Positions 46,030 to 53,923 of a DNA stretch of 64,000 nt are shown piece after piece. Position numbers and translations under genes: made by a program. Within the stretch, counting starts at the first letter, position 1. Every line of letters begins with the position of its first letter. Below the pieces are notes generated by a model that had not been told where the DNA came from, ran no database searches, and worked only from the letters and a program-made list of their open reading frames with translations. This DNA is from CAMPJU01 sp036675265 (GTDB lineage: Bacteria > Pseudomonadota > Gammaproteobacteria > Xanthomonadales > Xanthomonadaceae): positions 186,001 to 250,000 of the forward strand of contig JAKFFJ010000076.1 in assembly GCA_036675265.1 (NCBI GenBank), in the 5' to 3' direction.

Positions 46030-47252
46030 TGGCTCGCCGGATCGTGGTGACGGGCATGGGCGTCGTGTCGCCGCTGGGCAACGACGCGCCGACGGTATCG
46101 GCCTCGTTGCGCGAGGGCCGCAGCGGCCTGCGCGCGATGCCCGGGTACGCGGAGATGGGGCTGCGCAGCCAGGTGGCGGGCGTGCCCGAGATCGACCTGG
46201 AAGCGGCGATCGACCGCAAGCTCAAGCGGTTCATGGGCGACGCGGCGGCCTATGCCTACGTATCGATGCGCGATGCGATCGCCGACGCCGGACTGACCGA
46301 CGAGCAGGTGCGCGATCCGCGCACCGGCGTGATCGCCGGCTCCGGCGGCGGGTCGCCGCAGTGGCAGGTCGAGACCGGCGACCTGCTGCGCAACAAGGGC
46401 GTCAAGCGCGTCGGCCCGTACATGGTGCCGCGCACGATGTGCTCGACCGTTTCGGCTTCGCTGGCCACGGCGTTCGGCATCCGCGGCGTGAGCTATTCGC
46501 TTTCGGCCGCGTGCGCCACGTCGGCCCATTGCATCGGCGCCGCGGCGGACATGATCCGTGCCGGATCGCAGGACATCGTGCTGGCGGGCGGCGGCGAGGA
46601 GCTGCACTGGGCCATGACCGCCCAGTTCGACGCGATGGGCGCGCTGTCGACGCACTTCAACGACACGCCGGAACGCGCTTCGCGCCCGTACGACGCGGAC
46701 CGCGACGGCTTCGTCATCGCCGGCGGCGGCGGGATGCTGGTGCTCGAGGACCACGAGCATGCGAAGGCGCGCGGCGCGAAGATCCACGCGGAGCTGCTCG
46801 GCTACGGCGTGACCTCCGACGGCGCCGACATGGTCGCGCCCAGCGGCGAGGGTGCCGTGCGCTGCATGAAGATGGCGATGGCCGGTGTCGACGGCCAGGG
46901 TGTAGGCGTCGTCGATTACCTCAACACCCACGGCACTTCGACGCCCGTGGGCGACGTGGTGGAGTTGCAGGCGGTGCGCGAGGCCTTCGGCGACGACGTG
47001 CCGCCGCTGTCCTCGACCAAGGCGTTGACCGGCCACTCGCTCGGCGCGGCCAGCGTGCACGAGGCGATCTACAGCCTGCTGATGCTGCAAGGCGGTTTCA
47101 TGGCCGCCTCGGCGAACATCGAGGCGCTGGACCCGCGCGCGGAAGGCTTCCCGATCCTGCGCGAGCTGCGCGAAGCGAAGCTGCGCACGGTGATGTCCAA
47201 CAGCTTCGGGTTCGGCGGTACCAACGCCACGCTGGTCTTCGGCGCCGCCTGA
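46029..47252 (+). CDS. fabB: 3-oxoacyl-ACP synthase I
   Basis: A 407-residue condensing enzyme. It has C162 in SLSAACATSAHCIG, His in NTHGTSTPVGD and His in LTGHSLGAAS. The N-terminus is ARRIVVTGMGVVSPLGN. It elongates the cis-unsaturated intermediate made by FabA. Confidence 0.96.
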   Translation: MARRIVVTGMGVVSPLGNDAPTVSASLREGRSGLRAMPGYAEMGLRSQVAGVPEIDLEAAIDRKLKRFMGDAAAYAYVSMRDAIADAGLTDEQVRDPRTGVIAGSGGGSPQWQVETGDLLRNKGVKRVGPYMVPRTMCSTVSASLATAFGIRGVSYSLSAACATSAHCIGAAADMIRAGSQDIVLAGGGEELHWAMTAQFDAMGALSTHFNDTPERASRPYDADRDGFVIAGGGGMLVLEDHEHAKARGAKIHAELLGYGVTSDGADMVAPSGEGAVRCMKMAMAGVDGQGVGVVDYLNTHGTSTPVGDVVELQAVREAFGDDVPPLSSTKALTGHSLGAASVHEAIYSLLMLQGGFMAASANIEALDPRAEGFPILRELREAKLRTVMSNSFGFGGTNATLVFGAA

Positions 47253-47271
47253 CGCCCGGGCCGCTGCCGGC

Positions 47272-47285
47272 TTGACCACGGTCAA
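47272..47285 (+). promoter_or_regulatory. FNR-type box
   Basis: TTGACCACGGTCAA is an exact palindromic FNR/Dnr-type site, 67 bp before the ATG at 47353 and just after the fabB stop. Confidence 0.75.
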
Positions 47286-47352
47286 GGCAGGCAGGCGCCC
47301 GGGCGCGCAGCATGGAACCCGGGCCGTTCCGGCCCGCGACCCTGGCTCCCCC

Positions 47353-47826
47353 ATGCCGCATCCCTGCCTGCTTGCCCTGGCGCTGGCGCTCTCGCTGGCG
47401 TCCCTCCCTGCGCTTGCGCAGGAAGCCCCCCACGGCCACGCGCCAGGCCACGTCGCCTCCGGGACCGCGGACGTCGAGGCCCCGGCGCAACGCTGGGCCA
47501 CCGATGCGCCGCTGCGCGAGGGGATGCGCGAGATCGCCGTGATCGTCGGCGCGCTGGGCCACTACGAAATGGGCCACGTGGAGACCGGACAAGCGGTGGC
47601 GCTGGCTGGCCAGGTCAACGACGCCATCGCCGACATCGTGGCCAACTGCCGCCTGGAACCCGACGCCGACGCCGCCTTGCACATCGTGCTGGCGGCGCTC
47701 GCGCAGGGCGCGACGCGCTTCCAGCAGGAGCCCGGCGACCACGCCCCGATTGCGGCGATGCGCCAGGCGCTGGCCGATTACGCGCGACTGTTCGACGACC
47801 CGGGCTTCGAAGTGCCGTCGGCCTGA
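47353..47826 (+). CDS. Small exported His-containing helical protein (DnrO-like, tentative)
   Basis: A 157-residue protein with a signal peptide (LLALALALSLASLPALA). A His-rich segment follows (EAPHGHAPGHVASG). The rest is a four-helix-like domain with LGHYEMGHVETGQAV. It resembles small periplasmic proteins (sometimes called DnrO) coded near denitrification genes; I am not certain of the name. An FNR box precedes it. Its stop codon is part of the next FNR box. Confidence 0.6.
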   Translation: MPHPCLLALALALSLASLPALAQEAPHGHAPGHVASGTADVEAPAQRWATDAPLREGMREIAVIVGALGHYEMGHVETGQAVALAGQVNDAIADIVANCRLEPDADAALHIVLAALAQGATRFQQEPGDHAPIAAMRQALADYARLFDDPGFEVPSA

Positions 47827-47836
47827 TCCAGGTCAA
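47823..47836 (+). promoter_or_regulatory. FNR-type box overlapping a stop codon
   Basis: CTGATCCAGGTCAA contains the TGA stop (47824-47826) of the preceding gene. It lies 57 bp before the DUF2249 gene. Confidence 0.65.
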
Positions 47837-47893
47837 TGGCGCGCCGTGCGCTCGATCGCACACTGGCGTCCCTCCAGGACCGGTGAGCGTTCC

Positions 47894-48193
47894 ATGTCCC
47901 TCCAGACCCAGGCCCTCTACCCCTTCGACGCCCGCGGCATCGGCAAGCGCTTCCGCCACGCCGCGATCTTCGGCGCGCTCGACGCGCTGATGCCGGGCGA
48001 GACGATGCGGTTCGTCAACGACCACGACCCGTTGCCCCTGCTGGCGCAGCTGCGCGAACGCTATGGCGACGGCCTGGCCATCGAGTACCGCCAGCGCGAG
48101 CCGGGTGCGATCGTGATCGACTTCTCCGTGGTCGGCACGACGGCCGGCGTGGACGACAGCCGTTGTGGCTGCGGGACCGGCGGCTGCGGCTGA
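47894..48193 (+). CDS. DUF2249 family protein
   Basis: A 99-residue protein. It has FDARGIGKRFRHAAIFGALDALMPGETMRFVNDHDPLPL (in part), the DUF2249 core, and a Cys/Gly tail (SRCGCGTGGCG) that could bind a metal. DUF2249 genes often sit near NO-response and denitrification genes. The function is unknown; a role in metal or cluster handling under NO is inference. Confidence 0.82.
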   Translation: MSLQTQALYPFDARGIGKRFRHAAIFGALDALMPGETMRFVNDHDPLPLLAQLRERYGDGLAIEYRQREPGAIVIDFSVVGTTAGVDDSRCGCGTGGCG

Positions 48194-48229
48194 GCCAACG
48201 CGCCTGGCCCTCGACAGGCACTGCCCCGA

Positions 48230-49339
48230 CTACGCCAGCGGCGCCTCGCCGCTGGCGATGCTGTGCTCGAGTCGCTTGGCCGCCGGCGCAAGCGCCACGC
48301 CCCTCCCCTGCAGCCAGGCGGGGTCGAACAACGTCTCGTCGTAGCGTTCGCCGCGGTCGCAGAGCAGGGTGACGATGGCGCCCTGCTCGTCGCGTTGCCG
48401 CAGGCCGGCCGCCAGTTGCAGGCAGGCGACGAGGTTGGTGCCCGACGAACCGCCGTAGCGACGGCCCAGCAAGCGCCGCAGCAGCCAGGTGCCCGCCACG
48501 GAGTACGAGTCCGGTACCTCCACCACGTCGTCGACCACTTCGAACACGAAGCCCGGCTCGACGCGCGGGCGGCCAATGCCTTCCACGAGGGTCGGCGTGC
48601 TGGCCGTGGCGCCGCGGTCGCGGCTCCGCCAGCCGCGGGCGAACGCGGCCCCGGCCGGGTCGGCGACGCACAGGCGCGTGCGCAGCCCGCGATAACGCAG
48701 GTAGCGGCCGATGGTCGCGGACGTCCCGCCCGTGCCGGCGCCGCACACGACCCATGCCGGTTCCGGGTGCGGTTCCAGCGCCAGCTGGTCGACGATCGAC
48801 TCGGCGATGTTGTTGTTGCCACGCCAGTCGGTGGCGCGCTCGGCCAGCCCGAACTGGTCCAGGTGGCAGGCACCGCGCGCCGCATGCCAGGCCGCGCGCG
48901 CATGCACGTCGGCCGGGTCCTCGACGAGGTCGCAGCGTCCGCCGAGCGCCTGGACGTCCGCGATCTTGCGCGGCGCGGTGCAGGCCGGCATCACCGCGAC
49001 GAACGGCAGGCCGAGCATGCGCGCGAACCAGGCTTCGGAAATCGCGGTGCTGCCCGACGACGCGTCCACGACCGCCTGTCCTTCCTGCAGGCGGCCGTTG
49101 CACAGCGCGTAGAGGAACAGCGAACGCGCCAGGCGGTGCTTCAGGCTGCCGGTGGGATGCGCGGCTTCGTCCTTGAAGTAGAACGGGATCCCCGGGAAGC
49201 CGGGCAGGTCCAGGCGCAGCAGGTGGGTGTCCGCCGACCGCGCGGCTTCCTGGCGCAACAGCGCCAGCGCGTGCAGCGGCCAGTCGCGAGCGCCGCCCGG
49301 CACGCCCCCCCGGTCGTCGTGGAGGGCGACCGCGCTCAT
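48230..49339 (-). CDS. PLP-dependent cysteine synthase-family enzyme (Cds1-like)
   Basis: A 369-residue beta-family PLP enzyme. K67 in HPTGSLKHRLA is the Schiff-base lysine. SSGSTA (94-99) binds the substrate carboxylate, and GAGTGGT (200-206) binds the cofactor phosphate. It is closer to the Cds1 (cysteine desulfhydrase)-type subgroup than to CysK/CysM, judging by the GSLKHR motif and length. The reaction is therefore uncertain: H2S release from cysteine, or beta-replacement. It overlaps the decarboxylase gene by 4 bp and is the last gene of the aox operon. Confidence 0.82.
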   Translation of the reverse strand: MSAVALHDDRGGVPGGARDWPLHALALLRQEAARSADTHLLRLDLPGFPGIPFYFKDEAAHPTGSLKHRLARSLFLYALCNGRLQEGQAVVDASSGSTAISEAWFARMLGLPFVAVMPACTAPRKIADVQALGGRCDLVEDPADVHARAAWHAARGACHLDQFGLAERATDWRGNNNIAESIVDQLALEPHPEPAWVVCGAGTGGTSATIGRYLRYRGLRTRLCVADPAGAAFARGWRSRDRGATASTPTLVEGIGRPRVEPGFVFEVVDDVVEVPDSYSVAGTWLLRRLLGRRYGGSSGTNLVACLQLAAGLRQRDEQGAIVTLLCDRGERYDETLFDPAWLQGRGVALAPAAKRLEHSIASGEAPLA

Positions 49340-51285
49340 GCCGCGCGCACCGCGGGCCGCAGCAGCGCGCGCACGCGCGCGGACAGGAACTCGAAGTAGC
49401 GGTCGATGTAGCTGATGCCGTTCTCGGCATCGAGCAGGTACGGGTTCATCAGCGTGTGGCGCAGGATCACCACGCGCTCGTCCTCCAGCAGCGCCGGATC
49501 GAGGCCCAGGCACGCCCCGATGTGGGCGAGTTCGTCGCCACCCATCGCGTCCGGGCGCAGCGTGGTGATCGAGCCGAAGAATTCCTTGAGCTGCAGCGGC
49601 CGCCGCGGATCGCAACGCAGTTCCTCGTGCAGCTGGCGGACGAAGGCGCTCGCCGCCGCCGGGTCCCGGTTGCCCGACGGGTTGATCGCCAGGCACACCA
49701 GGTTGCTGTCCGGCCCGAAAGGCACGCAGGCACGGGCGACGTCCGAAATGTCGGAAGCGAACACCTTCGCGCGCGCGGCGAAGGCCTCGGCGGCGAGGAT
49801 CGTCTGCCGCGGCAACTGCCCGAAGTTGAGGTGGTCCAGCGGCAGCACCTTGTGCATCACGTAGACCGCGGCGGCGGCGGCGCCGGAGCGGGAGCCTTCC
49901 GGGATGAACTGGCCCAGGCGGCGGTAGCGCGCCATGTAGCCGTCGGCGGCCTCGCCGTCGAACACGTAGTCCGCCTGCTCGGCGAGCAGCGCCGTGGCCC
50001 GGTGGTCGCGGCAGACGAAAGCGCCGGCGCCGTAGGGCAGGTAACCAAGCTTGTGCGGATCCACGGTGATCGAGTCGGCGGCGCCGAGCGCGGCGAACGC
50101 CGCATGGACCTCCGGCCTCGGGAACGATGCGAAGCCTTCGGCGACTTCCTGGCAGGTGCGCAGGCTGCCGTCCGGATTGCGGAACAGCGTCGCCAGGTAA
50201 CCGCCCCAGGCCGCGTCGACATGCACGCCGAAGCCCAGGCCGCGGGCCTGCATCGCCGCGCGGGCCGCGACGACGCCGTCCACCGGATCGACGGTGCCGT
50301 ACTCGGTGGTCCCCAGGACCGCGACCGTCATCAGCACCGGCTGGCGGTCCCGCAGGCAGCGGTCCAGCACCGCCTGGTGCGCCTCCAGGTCCAGCCGCAT
50401 GCCGTGTTCGGGAAGCAGCTCGAGCTGTTCCCGGCCCAGGCCGAGCAACTTGAGCCCCTTGCTCCACGAGTAGTGCGCCGTGACGGGCGCCAGCACCTTC
50501 GGGACCCGCAGGTCCGGGTGCCGCGCGAAGAACGCCACCAGGCCGAGCTGCTCGAGCCGCTCGGCCTGCACGCGCGCCTGCCAGTGCCTGCGTTCGGCGG
50601 GGGCCAGCAGCGCGAGCCAGGCCTGCCAACGCACGAGCAGCGCGATCGCGCCATCGTGGCCGACGTTGAACGCGGCCCAGTCGTCGTCCGGCAGCTCGCC
50701 CGGCGCCATCGCGGCCATCGCGCCGGACGCAAGCAATGCCACCGGGAACGCCTTCAACGCCAGCGCGAGGCGCAGTGCCTGGTAGTTGGCGATCGTGCCG
50801 CCCGACGTCAGGTGGCCGAACGCGCAGTCGGCCCGCTGCGGGTCGTCGACGTATCCGAACATCCGCGCGAGCTGCAGCCCGGCCTTGACCTCGAGCTCGA
50901 CGGTGACCGGCGCGGCATCCTCGCTGACGTTGTTCGGGTTGTAGGGCAGCGCCAGCATCTGCGCCGCCAAGCCCGGCAGCAGCAGGTCGGACGCCATGTG
51001 GCCGATGTAGCGCGGGCTGTGGAACGGCACCGACTGCTTGAGCGCGGCCGACAGTGCGTGCAGTTCGTGGCGCATGCGCGCCTCGAACGCCTGGAACTCG
51101 GGATGCAGCGCGGCCCGCGTCGGGATCGCCGGCGGGTCCTCGGGATGGAAGTTGCGGCGCCAGTAGACGTGGTCGCGCAGGAACTCGGTGACCAGCCGCT
51201 CCAGGAGCGCATCGTTCTCGCCGTACGGGCCCAGGAAACAGGCATCCAGTGCGCGCCGGCCCAGTGGCGATCCGCCGGGATGCAT
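49336..51285 (-). CDS. Group II PLP-dependent amino acid decarboxylase, long form
   Basis: A 649-residue enzyme, longer than the usual about 480-550 of glutamate/aromatic/aspartate decarboxylases. It has PRYIGHMASDLLLPG, HLTSGGTIANYQA, HVDAAWGGYLA and K412 in SITVDPHKLGYLPYG. The substrate cannot be read from the sequence. It lies 14 nt after aox and overlaps the cysteine-synthase-like gene, so the three form one operon behind an FNR box. Confidence 0.85.
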   Translation of the reverse strand: MHPGGSPLGRRALDACFLGPYGENDALLERLVTEFLRDHVYWRRNFHPEDPPAIPTRAALHPEFQAFEARMRHELHALSAALKQSVPFHSPRYIGHMASDLLLPGLAAQMLALPYNPNNVSEDAAPVTVELEVKAGLQLARMFGYVDDPQRADCAFGHLTSGGTIANYQALRLALALKAFPVALLASGAMAAMAPGELPDDDWAAFNVGHDGAIALLVRWQAWLALLAPAERRHWQARVQAERLEQLGLVAFFARHPDLRVPKVLAPVTAHYSWSKGLKLLGLGREQLELLPEHGMRLDLEAHQAVLDRCLRDRQPVLMTVAVLGTTEYGTVDPVDGVVAARAAMQARGLGFGVHVDAAWGGYLATLFRNPDGSLRTCQEVAEGFASFPRPEVHAAFAALGAADSITVDPHKLGYLPYGAGAFVCRDHRATALLAEQADYVFDGEAADGYMARYRRLGQFIPEGSRSGAAAAAVYVMHKVLPLDHLNFGQLPRQTILAAEAFAARAKVFASDISDVARACVPFGPDSNLVCLAINPSGNRDPAAASAFVRQLHEELRCDPRRPLQLKEFFGSITTLRPDAMGGDELAHIGACLGLDPALLEDERVVILRHTLMNPYLLDAENGISYIDRYFEFLSARVRALLRPAVRAA

Positions 51286-51299
51286 GGCGACCGCCCGGC

Positions 51300-52019
51300 T
51301 CAGCCCGACACCGCGGGGGCGCCCGCGCGAGCGGGGCGCAACGTGTCGGCGAACCCGTGGTTGACGTCGCGGTGGCCGGCCTCGTCGGCGCGGACGGCCA
51401 GCACCACGTCGCGCAGGCGCGCATCGGGCGGCAGGCGCCAGTAGTCGCGTGCGATCTTCGGCGCCGGGACGTTCTCGACGCGGCCCGCGTCGATTTCGTC
51501 CAGGTACTGGGTGTAGCTGACGACCGCCTGCTCCTCGAAGTAGCCGACCAGCCGGTGCGCGGTCCGTGCCGAGACGAGGTAGAGCAGCAGGAAGAACGTG
51601 GAGAACACCGCCTGCGCCACGAGCACCAGGGCGCGCTCGACCCGGTTCGGCCGCGCGATCTCGATGAAGGTCATCAGGTGCATGCGCTCGTTCTCGGCCT
51701 CCTCCATCAGCGCGCGGATCCAGCCGTGGTCGTGCTTCATCCAGCGCAGGCAGCGCAGGTGGACGAGCGCGGCGCCGACCAGCCCGGGAACGGCTGCCAC
51801 GGTCTCCAGCACGATCGCGCGGTTGCCGTAGCGCTTCGCGAAAAAGGTGTCGGCGAGGAAGCGCAGGCCCAGGGTGATGCCGTGGGCGACGCGGTCCGAC
51901 CAGTCAAGCGCCGCGTGGTGGCTGTCCAGCGCGACGCGGGCCGGCGTCTGGACGTGGGGCGTGATCAGTGCGGCGTTCATGGGCGCCGTGGGGCGGGGGA
52001 AAACAGGGGTCGTGTCCAT
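51300..52019 (-). CDS. aox: Alternative oxidase (AOX)
   Basis: A 239-residue di-iron ubiquinol oxidase. All ligand motifs are present: LETVAAVPG (E72), EEAENERMHL (E111, H114), FEEQAVVSYT (E162/E163) and RADEAGHRDVNH (E213, H216). Two hydrophobic helices fit monotopic insertion. It reduces O2 without proton pumping and is insensitive to cyanide, sulfide and NO. In Vibrio fischeri AOX is NO-inducible (known). The start could be 52019 or the ATG at 51980. An FNR box lies just upstream. Confidence 0.93.
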   Translation of the reverse strand: MDTTPVFPRPTAPMNAALITPHVQTPARVALDSHHAALDWSDRVAHGITLGLRFLADTFFAKRYGNRAIVLETVAAVPGLVGAALVHLRCLRWMKHDHGWIRALMEEAENERMHLMTFIEIARPNRVERALVLVAQAVFSTFFLLLYLVSARTAHRLVGYFEEQAVVSYTQYLDEIDAGRVENVPAPKIARDYWRLPPDARLRDVVLAVRADEAGHRDVNHGFADTLRPARAGAPAVSG

Positions 52020-52054
52020 GGCGCCCACGATGGCGCCGCCGGCCCTGCCGCACA

Positions 52055-52068
52055 TTGACCTGGGTCAA
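52055..52068 (-). promoter_or_regulatory. FNR-type box upstream of aox
   Basis: TTGACCTGGGTCAA is a perfect palindrome. Its centre is 42.5 bp upstream of the ATG at 52019. The stop codon of the sirB2-like gene (52065-52067) lies inside it. Confidence 0.78.
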
Positions 52069-52466
52069 CCCAGCAGCGGAAGGAACGCCCCCAGGGGGTG
52101 GTGCGCCCGCGCGATCGAGTAGATCGACCCGAACACCAGCAGTGCCGCCGCGTAACACAACGCACGGGTGCGCCGGGTGCGTCCCCGGCGCAGGGCGAAT
52201 ACGCCGAGCACGACATACACGACCACCAGCGTGACCTTCAGCAGCAGCCACCCGTTGCCGAACATCGCCCACGGCAGGATGGTCAGCAGCATCAACGCGG
52301 CAGTCAGCAATGCGGTGTCGACGGCGTAGCTGGCCCATTTCACCGGCAACGCCTGCGGCCATCGGGCCCCGCCCAGCAGGAAGGCGCCGCGCACCGCGAA
52401 CAGCGCGCCGCTGAGCAGGGCGACGAAGACGTGGAACTGCTTGATCTGCAGGTAGAACGCGATCAT
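52065..52466 (-). CDS. SirB2-family membrane protein
   Basis: A 133-residue, four-helix membrane protein. QIKQFHVFVALLSGALFAVRG and a late GSIYSIARAHH histidine are typical SirB2 features. The function is unknown. It is the last gene of the norB operon, 6 nt after nnrS. Conserved histidines would allow heme or metal binding (inference). Confidence 0.85.
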   Translation of the reverse strand: MIAFYLQIKQFHVFVALLSGALFAVRGAFLLGGARWPQALPVKWASYAVDTALLTAALMLLTILPWAMFGNGWLLLKVTLVVVYVVLGVFALRRGRTRRTRALCYAAALLVFGSIYSIARAHHPLGAFLPLLG

Positions 52467-52472
52467 CGACCC

Positions 52473-53684
52473 TCAGCCCGGCCGGCCGTCCACGCGTGGC
52501 GACAAGGTGATGCGGCCAATGCGGAGCACCCACGGTGCGAACGCCACCAGCCAGCCGACGGCCGCTGCGGCCTGCCACGCCCACATGTCCGGCAGCACCT
52601 CCGCGAACACGCGGGCGAGGGCCACCCCCTGGATGGCCACGAACGCGAACCAGGCCGCCCCGGGCATCACCAGTTTCCGCCCCGAATGGCCCTGGGTGAC
52701 GCGCGTGACCATCGCGATGAGCACGCTGCCGAAGAAGCCGACGAACAACGCATGCGCCGGCCCGCGCCCGAGCAGGAACTGGCCCGTGAGCTCGTAGGCG
52801 ATGCTCTGGAAGGCGTACAGCGCGATGGCCACGGGCAGCCACGCCAGGCCGATGAACAGCACCCGCAGGATCCCGGGCGCGGGGCCGCGCGGCCACCATT
52901 TCCACAGCGCCAGCGACAGCAACGCGAGCAGTGGCAGGTCCGCCACCCACAACCAGGCGTAGGCATGCGCGAGTTCGAGCGCCAGGTGCGAGATCGACAG
53001 CGCCAGCACCGCGCCGAGCAGCCACGTCGGCCGCCACGCGACGTACCCCGGCACCACGTTGCCGGCGAAGAACGGGAACATCCGGTGGGCCACGCTGAAA
53101 TACACCGGCAGCAACAACCCGAAGGTCCCGACCTTGATGCTGGCGAACGCATGCCGCGCGTCCGCACCGCGCAGGACGTCGCTGTACAGGAACGCGCCCC
53201 AGGCGACCAGGCCCGCGAGGCCGAGCACCAGGCCCCCGAAGCAGGCGCGCGCGGTCCAGGTCGTGCCGCGCTCGCGCCACAGCATCGGCCCGAGCGTCGC
53301 GACACCCGCCAGCCAGCCGGCCAGGGTGAGCCAGAAGCCGATCCGGATGCCGGGCGCCCAGCCGAACGCGCCGGCGATGGTCAGCAGCTGCCCGCCGAAC
53401 AGGCCGATGCCCACCGGCAGGTAGCGCGTGCGCGGGATGTCGGGCAGCGCCATCCAGCGCGGGAACACCGTGAGCAGGAAGCCGAAGATGAAGCTCGGCA
53501 GCACCTGGTACTGCATCACGAAGGCATGCAGCCAGCCGGCCCACGGTTGCGGCTGGCGCAACCCGAATACCTGCCAGCGCGCATCGAGCAGCCATGCCGC
53601 CCACCACGCCATCGCCAGCAGCACGTTGGTCGCCCCCACGAAGAACATCAGGCGGTGCGGCGCCTGCGCCAGCCGGCTAACCAA
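52473..53684 (-). CDS. nnrS: NnrS family membrane protein
   Basis: A 403-residue, 12-helix protein. It has HAFVMQYQVLPSFIFGFLLTVFPRW, PVYFSVAHRMFPFFAGNVVPGY and AMVTRVTQGHSGRKL. NnrS proteins bind heme and copper and relieve NO stress. The start is TTG at 53684, overlapping the upstream small gene by 8 bp. A later ATG (53648) would delete the conserved APHRL head. Confidence 0.9.
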   Translation of the reverse strand: MVSRLAQAPHRLMFFVGATNVLLAMAWWAAWLLDARWQVFGLRQPQPWAGWLHAFVMQYQVLPSFIFGFLLTVFPRWMALPDIPRTRYLPVGIGLFGGQLLTIAGAFGWAPGIRIGFWLTLAGWLAGVATLGPMLWRERGTTWTARACFGGLVLGLAGLVAWGAFLYSDVLRGADARHAFASIKVGTFGLLLPVYFSVAHRMFPFFAGNVVPGYVAWRPTWLLGAVLALSISHLALELAHAYAWLWVADLPLLALLSLALWKWWPRGPAPGILRVLFIGLAWLPVAIALYAFQSIAYELTGQFLLGRGPAHALFVGFFGSVLIAMVTRVTQGHSGRKLVMPGAAWFAFVAIQGVALARVFAEVLPDMWAWQAAAAVGWLVAFAPWVLRIGRITLSPRVDGRPG

Positions 53685-53919
53685 AACTGCAACCCCCGCA
53701 ACAGACCGAGGGCAATTGTTGCAGGTCGCCGGGCGCGAGGTCGACGCCCGCTGCCCGCAGGCAGTCGAGCAGTTCGCGCGGCGTCACCCAGGTGGAAATG
53801 CGCACCGCCGACCCACTGGAATCCAGGTCCAGCAAGGCGGCCGGGTCGAGCGCGGCGAGTTCGCGCTCGATCGGGTCCAGTTCCGGCGCCGGGCCGGCAG
53901 TGCGAAAGGTGTACTCCAT
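53677..53919 (-). CDS. Small Cys-tailed protein between norB and nnrS
   Basis: An 80-residue acidic protein. The body has VRISTWVTPRELLDCLRAAGVDLAP and the end is SVCCGGCSFG, a cysteine cluster able to bind metal. It starts 4 nt after norB. The ATG at 53919 was chosen for its position after the norB stop; a longer frame would overlap norB. A function in NO or metal handling is inferred from context. Confidence 0.7.
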   Translation of the reverse strand: MEYTFRTAGPAPELDPIERELAALDPAALLDLDSSGSAVRISTWVTPRELLDCLRAAGVDLAPGDLQQLPSVCCGGCSFG

Positions 53920-53923
53920 GGCC

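Noticed and set aside
47306..47330. GGGCCGTTCCGGCCC hairpin after fabB
   Set aside because: There is no T-tract and it lies downstream of an FNR box in the leader of the next gene, so I do not call it a terminator.
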